Shown piece by piece: positions 5,570 through 11,570 of a DNA stretch of 12,893 bases. A program made the translations under genes and the position numbers. The DNA comes from SIG440 sp045645905 (GTDB lineage Bacteria > Bacillota > Clostridia > Monoglobales > Monoglobaceae). The stretch is from assembly GCA_045645905.1 (NCBI GenBank), contig JAZRJT010000028.1, forward strand, positions 1-12,893, in the 5' to 3' direction. The stretch's first letter is position 1. Every line of letters starts with the position of its first letter. The notes below the pieces were generated by a model that worked only from the letters and a program-made list of their open reading frames with translations, did no database searches and was not told the DNA's origin.

Positions 5570-6814
5570 GTGGAAGAACTCAAAATAAAAGGTCAGGCGG
5601 CAAAGGTGGCTGCATCTGTGCTTGCAACAGCAGCTACAAAGGTGAAAAATGCCGCTTTACATAAAATTGCAGAGGCTTTCTTGGAAAAATCCGCATACAT
5701 CATTACAGAAAATCAAAAAGATGTCGATTCTGCACGCAAAAACGGGATTTCGGATGGTCTTATCGACAGACTTACATTAAACGACGCCCGAATTGCCGCA
5801 ATGGCTGAGGGTATTCGTCAGGTTACCGACCTTCCCGACCCAATCGGTGAGATGGTGAATGAATTCAGCCGTCCCAACGGCTTGAATATTGGTGAGGTTC
5901 GCGTTCCCCTGGGTGTTGTGGGAATAATCTATGAGGCAAGGCCCAATGTAACAGCAGATGCGGCGGCACTGTGCATCAAGTCGGGCAATGCATGTATACT
6001 TCGTTGCGGCAAGGATGCTCACAAATCAAGTTTGGCGATTACAAAGGTTATCCGTGAGGCGTTGACATCTGCGGGATTACCTGCCGACTGCGTAAATCTT
6101 GTTGAGGATACAAGCCGTGAAAGTGCCCTTGCACTTATGAAATTAAATGATTATCTTGATGTAATAATTCCCCGTGGCGGTGCAGGGCTTATCCGCAGTG
6201 TTGTTGAAAATGCGACCGTTCCTGCAATTGAAACGGGCACGGGCAACTGTCACGTTTATGTTGACGAAAGTGCTGATTTGGACATGGCAGAGAAAATTAT
6301 AATTAATGCCAAAACATCACGGCCTTCGGTTTGCAATGCGGAGGAAAAGCTTCTTGTGCACAAGGCGGTTGCAAAGGAATTTTTGCCCCGTATTTTAAAG
6401 GCTCTTGCCGAAAAATCCGTTGAAATTGTGGGCGATGAAGAGGTTTGCGGTATTTACCCTGCTGCAACTCCTGCAACAGAGGATGACTGGGGCACAGAGT
6501 ATCTTGACTTGAAAATCGGGGTAAAGGTTGTTACTGGTGTTGATGAGGCGATTGAGCATATAAATAGATATGGAAGCCGGCATTCCGAGGCGATAGTTAC
6601 CCAAAACGATGCAAATGCTCAAAAATTTTTGCAAAGCATTGATGCGGCGGCGGTGTATGTCAATGCATCAACACGCTTTACAGACGGCTTTGAATTTGGT
6701 TTTGGCGCGGAAATCGGCATCAGCACTCAAAAAATTCACGCGAGAGGGCCTATGGGTCTTAAAGCGTTGACCACCACAAAATATGTTATCCGTGGATGCG
6801 GACAAATAAGATAA
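5570..6814 (+). CDS. proA: Gamma-glutamyl phosphate reductase
   Basis: The 414-residue protein is the usual ProA length. It reduces gamma-glutamyl phosphate with NADPH to glutamate semialdehyde, the second step of proline synthesis, in the cytosol. The aldehyde-dehydrogenase fold is clear from GVVGIIYEARPNVTADAAAL (115-134), the ETGTGNCH stretch (221-228) and the catalytic cysteine C255 in SRPSVCNAEE. The start is GTG at 5570, 7 nt after AGGTG at 5558-5562. The kinase gene proB and the final reductase proC are not in the window, so the pathway is split in this genome. A gene for a (p)ppGpp synthetase follows after 20 nt. Confidence 0.96.
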   Translation: MEELKIKGQAAKVAASVLATAATKVKNAALHKIAEAFLEKSAYIITENQKDVDSARKNGISDGLIDRLTLNDARIAAMAEGIRQVTDLPDPIGEMVNEFSRPNGLNIGEVRVPLGVVGIIYEARPNVTADAAALCIKSGNACILRCGKDAHKSSLAITKVIREALTSAGLPADCVNLVEDTSRESALALMKLNDYLDVIIPRGGAGLIRSVVENATVPAIETGTGNCHVYVDESADLDMAEKIIINAKTSRPSVCNAEEKLLVHKAVAKEFLPRILKALAEKSVEIVGDEEVCGIYPAATPATEDDWGTEYLDLKIGVKVVTGVDEAIEHINRYGSRHSEAIVTQNDANAQKFLQSIDAAAVYVNASTRFTDGFEFGFGAEIGISTQKIHARGPMGLKALTTTKYVIRGCGQIR

Positions 6815-6834
6815 TTAAGAGGATGTAAATAATA

Positions 6835-7509
6835 ATGGAACGAGAGCTTAAAAAGGCGTTTTTAGCGCAAGTGAATATCCCTGAGGATACAGGAAAGATT
6901 TTTGCTGAATATGCACATCAGTTTGAAGAGCTTATGATGATTTATCAATGTGCAATTCAGGAGGTTACCACAAAGCTTGAGGTCCTCAGTCAGGAGATGT
7001 CGGTGCGCTACAAGCGCAATCCCATCGAAACCATAAAATACCGCATTAAAAAGCCGCAAAGCATTGCTGAAAAGTTAATGCGCCGACAGCTCCCCATTAC
7101 ACTTGAAGCGGTTTCCGAACATCTTAATGATGTAGCGGGTGTCAGGGTAATATGCTCGTTTATTGACGATATTTATACGGTTGCCAATATGCTTACCCGT
7201 CAGGATGATATAAAGCTTATTGCCGTAAAGGACTACATAAAATCGCCAAAAGAAAACGGCTATCGCAGTTACCATATGATTATTGAGATTCCTGTATTCT
7301 TCTCGGACAAAAAGCAACCTGTCAAGGTGGAGGTGCAGATACGCACAATTGCTATGGATTTCTGGGCAAGCCTTGAACATCATGTTAAATACAAAAAGGA
7401 CGTGCCCAACCCCGAAGAGATTGCCGCACGCCTAAAAAAATGTGCCGATGTAATCGCCGCAACAGATGGCGAGATGCAGGATATTGCACACTATATAGAT
7501 TTAGTATAA
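6835..7509 (+). CDS. Small alarmone synthetase (RelQ/YjbM-like GTP pyrophosphokinase)
   Basis: A 224-residue single-domain RelA/SpoT synthetase with no hydrolase, TGS or ACT domain, the size and form of RelQ/YjbM-type enzymes. Visible motifs are the basic RYKRNP..TIKYRIKKPQS (59-76), DVAGVRV (99-105), YIKSPKENGYRSYH (134-147) and the EVQIRT strand (166-171). Family members transfer pyrophosphate from ATP to GDP or GTP to make (p)ppGpp, often as homotetramers. The ATG at 6835 follows AAGAGGA. It is probably transcribed with proA, a coupling of stress alarmone and proline synthesis that I do not know as standard. Its last 19 bp overlap the 3' end of the opposite-strand formyltransferase gene. 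Confidence 0.93.
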   Translation: MERELKKAFLAQVNIPEDTGKIFAEYAHQFEELMMIYQCAIQEVTTKLEVLSQEMSVRYKRNPIETIKYRIKKPQSIAEKLMRRQLPITLEAVSEHLNDVAGVRVICSFIDDIYTVANMLTRQDDIKLIAVKDYIKSPKENGYRSYHMIIEIPVFFSDKKQPVKVEVQIRTIAMDFWASLEHHVKYKKDVPNPEEIAARLKKCADVIAATDGEMQDIAHYIDLV

Positions 7510-8273
7510 ATAATATATCCATCCTTAACAGGCAGGATATTGAAGTTGTCGGCGGCGGTGCCTTTGTGGGCTCTGCCGCCTATTATTTTGCAGTTTTTGT
7601 CCTTTCCTTTATATATACATTCATACCCCAAAAAGGCACGCAAGATTTCGTCGGCTTGCTCTGCGGTCATATCGGTGGTAACTGTCATATCTTCGTCGGT
7701 GGGAGCCACCCAATAATCGCCCTCGCCCTGAGGTTGAGCGTTGGAGTACAGCTCGTCAAAATTTTGCACCAGTTCGCACAGCATAGGGGGAATAAGGGTG
7801 TACACCTTGTCCATAAAGGTTTCAAGCGTTTCTTTATCGGTCAGTTCAAATTCTCTTTGCAACAGAATATCACCCGTATCAAAACCTTCGGCAATTTTAT
7901 GGATGGTTACACCGCTTTTTTTTATACCTTTAAGTATAGTCTGCGGCATAGGCCACGACCCACGGCCGACAGGCAGCAGACTTGGGTGAATATTAACAAT
8001 GGGGAAACCCGTATCTGCAGGAATTTTAAAATAATAGCCTGCGCATATTGCAAAGTCATACTGCGCGTTCTTTAAACGTTCGATATCTGTAGTTGTTATA
8101 CGAGTCATTTTGCAGGGGATGTTATGTTTTTTTGCGTAATTACATATTTTAATGTTAAATTCGGATATATTATCGGTTTCGCAAGTGAATATTTCACCGA
8201 TTTCACAGCCGAACTTTTCAAGATTCTCAAGTGCGGTAAAAAATAAATCTATACCGATATATGCTATTTTCAA
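7491..8273 (-). CDS. Formyltransferase-fold protein (Fmt-like)
   Basis: A 260-residue protein of the formyl_trans_N family. The catalytic triad of 10-formyl-tetrahydrofolate enzymes is present: N94 and H96 in VNIHPSLLP, and D132 in GFDTGD. The motif GRGSWPMPQTILKG (103-116) replaces the YRGAAP form of genuine methionyl-tRNA formyltransferase, and the protein is shorter than the usual ~310 residues. It is therefore probably not the housekeeping Fmt but a transferase acting on another amine, such as a sugar or amino acid. The start is TTG at 8273: AAGGAG lies 8 nt upstream, and TTG overlaps the TGA of the upstream gene as TTGA, implying translational coupling. Upstream in-frame sequence to 8402 only shadows that gene. 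Confidence 0.85.
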   Translation of the reverse strand: MKIAYIGIDLFFTALENLEKFGCEIGEIFTCETDNISEFNIKICNYAKKHNIPCKMTRITTTDIERLKNAQYDFAICAGYYFKIPADTGFPIVNIHPSLLPVGRGSWPMPQTILKGIKKSGVTIHKIAEGFDTGDILLQREFELTDKETLETFMDKVYTLIPPMLCELVQNFDELYSNAQPQGEGDYWVAPTDEDMTVTTDMTAEQADEILRAFLGYECIYKGKDKNCKIIGGRAHKGTAADNFNILPVKDGYIIYTKSI

Positions 8274-8539
8274 AGCAATCCACTCCTTTGGATGACATAT
8301 AAAAGGACGATGTTCAAGATTACAGCAAATGGAATTAAAAATCTGAATTTCCTCTTGCTTGTTTTGTGGTTGAATAGTATCATTCCAAACATTGAGCCGC
8401 ATCCGCCAAACAAAAATGATAAAAGAACAAGGCTTTTTTCGCTTATTCGCTTTTTCTTACGTCTGGCAAGGAATTTGTCAATGCCGAAAATCAGCATAAC
8501 AAGGATATTCCAGCTAATAAAAATGTAGTTATATATCAT
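8270..8539 (-). CDS. DUF1294 small membrane protein
   Basis: An 89-residue hydrophobic protein with two or three membrane-spanning segments. It has the DUF1294 pattern: an N-terminal helix ending in GIDKFLARRKKKRISEKSL, then FLFGGCGSMFGMILFNHKTSKRKFRF, that is DK..A..RI.E, GG..G and HKT..K.F. The function of this family is not known. The ATG at 8539 follows AGGTGAT. It is the first gene of a two-gene operon with the formyltransferase-like gene, overlapping it by 4 nt, so the two may work together or simply be co-expressed. Confidence 0.85.
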   Translation of the reverse strand: MIYNYIFISWNILVMLIFGIDKFLARRKKKRISEKSLVLLSFLFGGCGSMFGMILFNHKTSKRKFRFLIPFAVILNIVLLYVIQRSGLL

Positions 8540-8564
8540 AGTATCACCTGTTTTTGTTTTTTAC

Positions 8565-8593
8565 AGTATAGCATATCTCGCCGTTAAATGCAA
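8565..8593 (-). promoter_or_regulatory. Promoter of the DUF1294/formyltransferase operon
   Basis: On the minus strand, TTGCAT (8588-8593), a 17-bp spacer and an extended -10 TGCTATACT whose hexamer TATACT is at 8565-8570. It lies 26 nt upstream of the DUF1294 start codon. Confidence 0.75.
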
Positions 8594-8623
8594 TATTGGC
8601 ATTGTTTGCCCAAAGTATATTAA

Positions 8624-8660
8624 AAAAGGGGCTGTTTAAAAACTGTGTTTTTAAACAGCC
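8624..8660 (-). terminator. Intrinsic terminator, minus strand
   Basis: A perfect 13-bp stem (8630-8642 with 8648-8660) with a CTGTG loop. On the minus strand it is followed by CCCC and six T residues. It would stop transcripts coming from the toxin/immunity operon through the second repeat before they reach the DUF1294 promoter. On the plus strand it is followed by TTCCTTT, a weaker tail. Confidence 0.75.
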
Positions 8661-8667
8661 TTCCTTT

Positions 8668-8911
8668 AGGGGATAGGTAAAATTGATTCAGAACGCACAA
8701 ATCGAGCCAAAGTCACGACTTTGGGGTACCCGAAGGTGTACTTTTATACACCGAGAGGTGAGGTTTGTGCGTAGCAAAAAGACTATAAAAGCAGAAAAAT
8801 CGCATAGCTATGCGACTTTTCAACATTTTCAATAGTTTTAGTAATAATTATATGGTAAAAAGTCTTTGACCTTCCCGTCTTTTTGCGGTCTGGACTATTT
8901 TAACATCCCCT
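8668..8911 (+). repeat. MITE-like structured repeat, copy B
   Basis: A 244-bp second copy in the same orientation as copy A. The ends are AGGGGATAGGTAAAATTG (8668-8685) and CTATTTTAACATCCCCT (8895-8911), an imperfect inverted pair. The internal order is conserved: outer stem 8694-8703/8762-8771, hairpin 8707-8714/8717-8724, hairpin 8735-8740/8747-8752, long hairpin 8794-8821 and GTCTTTTTGCGGTC at 8877-8890. An 18-nt identical block, TACCCGAAGGTGTACTTT, occurs at 8727-8744 and at 2185-2202. Stem positions that differ between copies mostly change in pairs. The A/T-rich part at 8822-8876 is much less conserved. It lies between a terminator and the immunity gene and codes for nothing recognisable. 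Confidence 0.75.
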
Positions 8912-8975
8912 TTTTTCTGGCAACGGAGAACAATATAGATGCAACTTATTTGGGTGATATACCTGCTTAACTTAA
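8912..8975. other. Short unexplained segment between repeat copy B and the immunity gene
   Basis: No gene, terminator or promoter is evident. In one plus-strand frame, bases 8918-8971 read LATENNIDATYLGDIPA and a stop, which could be the tail of a gene cut by the repeat. With only 17 codons this may be chance. Together with the promoter, terminator and repeat listed above, this accounts for the gene-free stretch 8540-8975. Confidence 0.3.
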
Positions 8976-9332
8976 TTAATCATTAAATACTTTTATGATG
9001 CATTCTTTTTCAATAGCCTCTTTAAATAAATCAATTAATGCATAATACACCATTTGGGTCTCGTTATCTTCAGTTAAGATATCTGTTCTCAACAAATCCT
9101 CTAAGCATTCATCAAGATTATTAAACATCCAAATATCATCCATATCACCATTATAATAAGCACCAGCAATCCCGTTCCAACCAATATCAGTTTTCACAGC
9201 TTTTTCAACAATAAAAAGCAAATGTCCATCCCAAATATGAAGAGTTTTAATGCAGTCATTATTTTTTATCAGTTCAAATATAATTTCAGGTTCTCCCTCG
9301 TATCCAGAATAAAAATCCAATTTATCTGTCAT
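8976..9332 (-). CDS. Probable immunity protein of the toxin module
   Basis: A 118-residue soluble, strongly acidic protein, with many D and E residues and few K or R. I do not recognise a named immunity family. The role is inferred from position: its ATG overlaps the toxin TGA as ATGA (9329-9332), its ribosome binding site GGAGGG lies inside the toxin gene, and small acidic proteins directly downstream of polymorphic toxins usually neutralise them. The aromatic-rich stretch IGWNGIAGAYYNGDMDDIWMF (about 51-71) and the C-terminal helix LIDLFKEAIEKE stand out. The gene is A/T-rich like the toxin gene. It could act by masking a basic toxin active site. Confidence 0.65.
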   Translation of the reverse strand: MTDKLDFYSGYEGEPEIIFELIKNNDCIKTLHIWDGHLLFIVEKAVKTDIGWNGIAGAYYNGDMDDIWMFNNLDECLEDLLRTDILTEDNETQMVYYALIDLFKEAIEKECIIKVFND

Positions 9333-10663
9333 TTTATATCCCTCCAGTGACCATTTTCTAATATATCAATTTGTTCTTTTGTTGCTGTTCCTTGTTTTCT
9401 TGCAGTTATAGTCTTCTTCCATTCAGTCATTGAAATCCATTTATCTTTTCCAATTAAAACTTCATGTTTACCAGGGTTAGCATTTTTTCCATAACCTATT
9501 CCATTTCTTTTCCGTTCTACCACCCATGTAGTTCCTTGGCCAGCAGGTGCATTTGGAGTTTGGGTATGCCAACGACTAATGTATTTATAATCCCCTGATT
9601 GCCAAGTATACTTAATTTGCAGGTAACCGTTTTTTGCCTGCTCTTTAACTGTTGCTGTTTTTGGAATTTCTATTGGGGAGCGTTTTGCAGTTTTTATTAT
9701 ATCACTTGTACTATCAACGAGTTTAACGCCATCTGTCACATTGTCGACAGTCTTTGCGACACCACTTGCCCTATCCGCTATCCTAAGAGCCTTACCGGCA
9801 TCACCGACTTCACCAATAAGTGGTAGTATTCCCATCAAAGCAAAACCCGCAGAAATTAAGTCACCGCTGAGCAAGTCAACAGGTATTGAAATTAAATCTA
9901 TAATACTGTCCATTCCGGGAATAAGAGCCGCTACTGAAAGCAATGCACTTACATAATCCAAAAAGCTCATTTCTTTAGTGATTTCGGTCTTTTCTAATTG
10001 TTCTTCAATAGCTTTACTGTCAATCGTACCAACAACTTTGTTTTTATCATCAAGAATTTCAACTGTGCATCTGCAGTTTGGGTGTATAAGAGGTAAAAAC
10101 TCTGCATTTTTGAGTTTTTCTATCGCATATGTATGTCTTCCTTGCTCCTTACATTCTTCACAAGCCGTCTCTCCCGGCCTTAGGCGATATTTCTTGTAGC
10201 CTTTATTCTCATAGCTATATAATACCATACAGTAACCTATTTGTCTATTGATACTTTCAATTGAATTGTTTATAGAATTTATAATTTTTTCTGTTGTTAT
10301 TTCTAAAGACCGCGTTCTTTCGACAACAGTTTCATCTTTAGCAAGTGGTATAAATATTTCTTCAATAATATCCTCTATTGCATTCTCTTTTACAGCATCA
10401 ATATTTTCAGTCAAACTAACAAGATGTTTCCTTTGTTGTTCATTAAAGTTTTTAAAAAGATTCTTGTCGATTTTAAAATCCTTAAAATAGCCTTCAACAG
10501 AATTCTTAATTGATTTATTAATATAAGCTAGAAGCCTTTCTTCTTCAAAAACAATAGCTTTTTTCTTTTTGCTAATATTATCTAACGTATCACCATACAT
10601 AAGATTGGCGAATAAATATAGTTGACCCACATCCTTCTTTAGCTTTTCTTCCGTTTTTACCAT
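9329..10663 (-). CDS. MuF-type polymorphic toxin with unknown C-terminal effector domain
   Basis: A 444-residue protein in three parts. Residues 1-205 are helical and end in CEECKEQGRHTYAIEKLKN....PLIHPNCRC (C168, C171, H194, C197, C199), the putative metal-binding motif of the phage Mu gpF/SPP1 gp7 minor head family. Residues 232-300 are hydrophobic and glycine-rich (LIPGMDSIIDL...GDLISAGFALMGILPLIGEVGDAGKAL), like the pre-toxin segments that precede toxin domains in LXG and similar proteins. Residues about 345-444 form a compact basic domain with SRWHTQTPNAPAGQGTTWVVER (363-384), GYGKNANPGKHEVLIGKDKW and EW, whose family I cannot name with confidence. No phage genes surround it. The ATG at 10663 follows AGAAGGGG. 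The overlapping downstream gene is the likely antidote. Confidence 0.75.
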   Translation of the reverse strand: MVKTEEKLKKDVGQLYLFANLMYGDTLDNISKKKKAIVFEEERLLAYINKSIKNSVEGYFKDFKIDKNLFKNFNEQQRKHLVSLTENIDAVKENAIEDIIEEIFIPLAKDETVVERTRSLEITTEKIINSINNSIESINRQIGYCMVLYSYENKGYKKYRLRPGETACEECKEQGRHTYAIEKLKNAEFLPLIHPNCRCTVEILDDKNKVVGTIDSKAIEEQLEKTEITKEMSFLDYVSALLSVAALIPGMDSIIDLISIPVDLLSGDLISAGFALMGILPLIGEVGDAGKALRIADRASGVAKTVDNVTDGVKLVDSTSDIIKTAKRSPIEIPKTATVKEQAKNGYLQIKYTWQSGDYKYISRWHTQTPNAPAGQGTTWVVERKRNGIGYGKNANPGKHEVLIGKDKWISMTEWKKTITARKQGTATKEQIDILENGHWRDIK

Positions 10664-10693
10664 AGCTTTTCCCCTTCTCTTTGGTATAATTTT

Positions 10694-10725
10694 ATTATAT
10701 ACCTGTGAAAACGGACAAAACGGAC
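10694..10725 (-). promoter_or_regulatory. Toxin promoter region with tandem 9-bp repeat
   Basis: A TATAAT -10 (10694-10699 on the minus strand) lies about 30 nt upstream of the toxin ATG, with no good -35 at 17 bp. In its place are two exact tandem copies of AAAACGGAC (10708-10716 and 10717-10725, plus strand). A weak -35 with direct repeats suggests an activator site or a repressor operator. The promoter call is tentative, while the repeat is plain in the sequence. Confidence 0.45.
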
Positions 10726-10737
10726 AGCTTTAAGCAT

Positions 10738-10767
10738 AAAAAAACAAGCACAATGTGCTTGTTTTTT
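10738..10767 (-). terminator. Terminator of the tRNA operon
   Basis: A 13-bp stem (10739-10751 with 10755-10767) with a 3-nt loop. Its descending arm continues into a run of seven T residues on the minus strand. It lies directly after the tRNA-Gln CCA end and insulates the tRNA transcript from the toxin operon. Confidence 0.85.
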
Positions 10768-10769
10768 GG

Positions 10770-10843
10770 TGGCTGCCGGACTAGGATTCGAACCCAGACA
10801 AACAGAGTCAGAGTCTGCTGTGCTACCTTTACACAATCCGGCA
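10770..10843 (-). tRNA. tRNA-Gln (anticodon CTG)
   Basis: A 74-nt cloverleaf with encoded CCA. The acceptor TGCCGGA pairs with TCCGGCA, discriminator G. The D stem is GTGT/GCAC. The anticodon stem GCAGA/TCTGT holds the loop CTCTGAC, giving anticodon CTG, which reads CAG. The T arm is CTGGG-TTCGAAT-CCTAG. It lies 19 nt after tRNA-Leu and is probably co-transcribed with it. Confidence 0.93.
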
Positions 10844-10862
10844 AAATATAAAAAAATTAATT

Positions 10863-10947
10863 TGGTGCGAGCAGTGGGACTTGAACCCACACGTCGGTTG
10901 ACACACGCCCCTCAAACGTGCCTGTCTGCCTATTCCAGCATGCTCGC
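10863..10947 (-). tRNA. tRNA-Leu (anticodon GAG)
   Basis: An 85-nt class II tRNA with encoded CCA. The acceptor GCGAGCA pairs with TGCTCGC, discriminator A. The anticodon stem CACGT/GCGTG holds the loop TTGAGGG, giving anticodon GAG, which reads CTC and CTT. A long variable arm and the T arm GTGGG-TTCAAGT-CCCAC confirm a leucine tRNA. It is the first gene of the two-tRNA operon. Confidence 0.95.
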
Positions 10948-10967
10948 ATCTTCAAATCAACTCGTTT

Positions 10968-10996
10968 ATTATAATACCAAATCATTAATTTGTCAA
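10968..10996 (-). promoter_or_regulatory. Consensus promoter of the tRNA operon
   Basis: On the minus strand, TTGACA (10991-10996), a 17-bp spacer and TATAAT (10968-10973). This exact consensus is expected for a strongly expressed stable RNA operon. Confidence 0.93.
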
Positions 10997-11004
10997 GGGT
11001 TTTT

Positions 11005-11035
11005 TTGAAAAAAATAAAAAAATTTGTATTATACT
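11005..11035 (+). promoter_or_regulatory. Possible promoter of the TspO gene
   Basis: TATACT at 11030-11035 is a good -10. The nearest -35 is TTGAAA at 11005-11010 with a long 19-bp spacer in a very A/T-rich stretch. It is divergent from the tRNA promoter. Tentative. Confidence 0.45.
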
Positions 11036-11076
11036 CTTTTCTGATACATAAGATTAAGCAGGAGGCGATATATGCA

Positions 11077-11547
11077 ATGAAAAATATCAGAGTTTATTTA
11101 ATTGGAATTTTAATTCCGCTGGCGGTCGGTGGACTTTCTGCTCTTTTAACAAGTGGAAATATGATGCTGTATGGCGAAATAGTACAGCCGCCCCTTGCAC
11201 CGCCACCGATACTCTTTCCGATAGTGTGGACCGTTCTTTACGTACTTATGGGTATCGGCAGCGCAAGAGTTTATCTTAAAAAAGAGGCTATGCCGAAAGA
11301 AGTAACAAGTGCCCTTAAGACATATGTTTTGCAATTGGGTTTTAATTTTTTCTGGAGCCTGATATTCTTCAACCTTAGGGCTTTTTTATTTGCATTTATC
11401 TGGCTGATTGCTTTGTGTGGACTTATAATTATTATGCTGTTTCAATTTTATAAAATTGATAAGATTGCGGCAATAATAAATATTCCGTATTTTTTGTGGG
11501 TGACATTTGCCGCGTATCTTAACTTGGCTATTTATATTTTGAATTAG
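11077..11547 (+). CDS. TspO/MBR family membrane protein
   Basis: A 156-residue membrane protein with five hydrophobic helices, the standard TspO/MBR (tryptophan-rich sensory protein, translocator protein) size. The family signature is visible in VQPPLAPPPILFPIVWTVLYVLMGIGSARVYLKKE (about 35-69), and NFFWSLIFFNLRAFLFAFIWL corresponds to helix 4. Family members bind porphyrins and related tetrapyrroles and affect stress responses, but the precise role in Firmicutes is unsettled. The frame is open back to 10990, but GGAGG at 11061-11065 supports the ATG at 11077, where MKNIRVYLIG begins helix 1. An ATG at 11072 opens a two-codon frame that overlaps this start. The stop lies in the terminator stem. 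Confidence 0.92.
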   Translation: MKNIRVYLIGILIPLAVGGLSALLTSGNMMLYGEIVQPPLAPPPILFPIVWTVLYVLMGIGSARVYLKKEAMPKEVTSALKTYVLQLGFNFFWSLIFFNLRAFLFAFIWLIALCGLIIIMLFQFYKIDKIAAIINIPYFLWVTFAAYLNLAIYILN

Positions 11548-11570
11548 AGGGGCAGATGCCCCTCTTTTAT
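11546..11570 (+). terminator. Terminator between the convergent TspO and PTS genes
   Basis: An 8-bp stem AGAGGGGC/GCCCCTCT (11546-11553 with 11558-11565) with an AGAT loop and a TTTAT tail. The left arm overlaps the TspO stop and the tail overlaps the PTS stop, so only 19 bp separate the two genes. In the minus direction the tail is poor in T, so it serves mainly TspO. Confidence 0.75.

Noticed and set aside
7440..8075. A 211-codon plus-strand open frame
   Set aside because: It lies opposite the formyltransferase-like gene, whose protein has clear family motifs. The plus-strand product has none and no ribosome binding site.
8976..10663. Part of an intact prophage head operon
   Set aside because: Despite the minor-head-type motif, both flanks are tRNAs, repeats and housekeeping genes, with no portal, terminase, capsid or integrase genes in the window.
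10766..11008. An open frame on the plus strand containing GLGFEPRQTES and GLEPTRR stretches
   Set aside because: It is the antisense of the tRNA-Gln and tRNA-Leu genes. Translated tRNA complements give these well-known false proteins.
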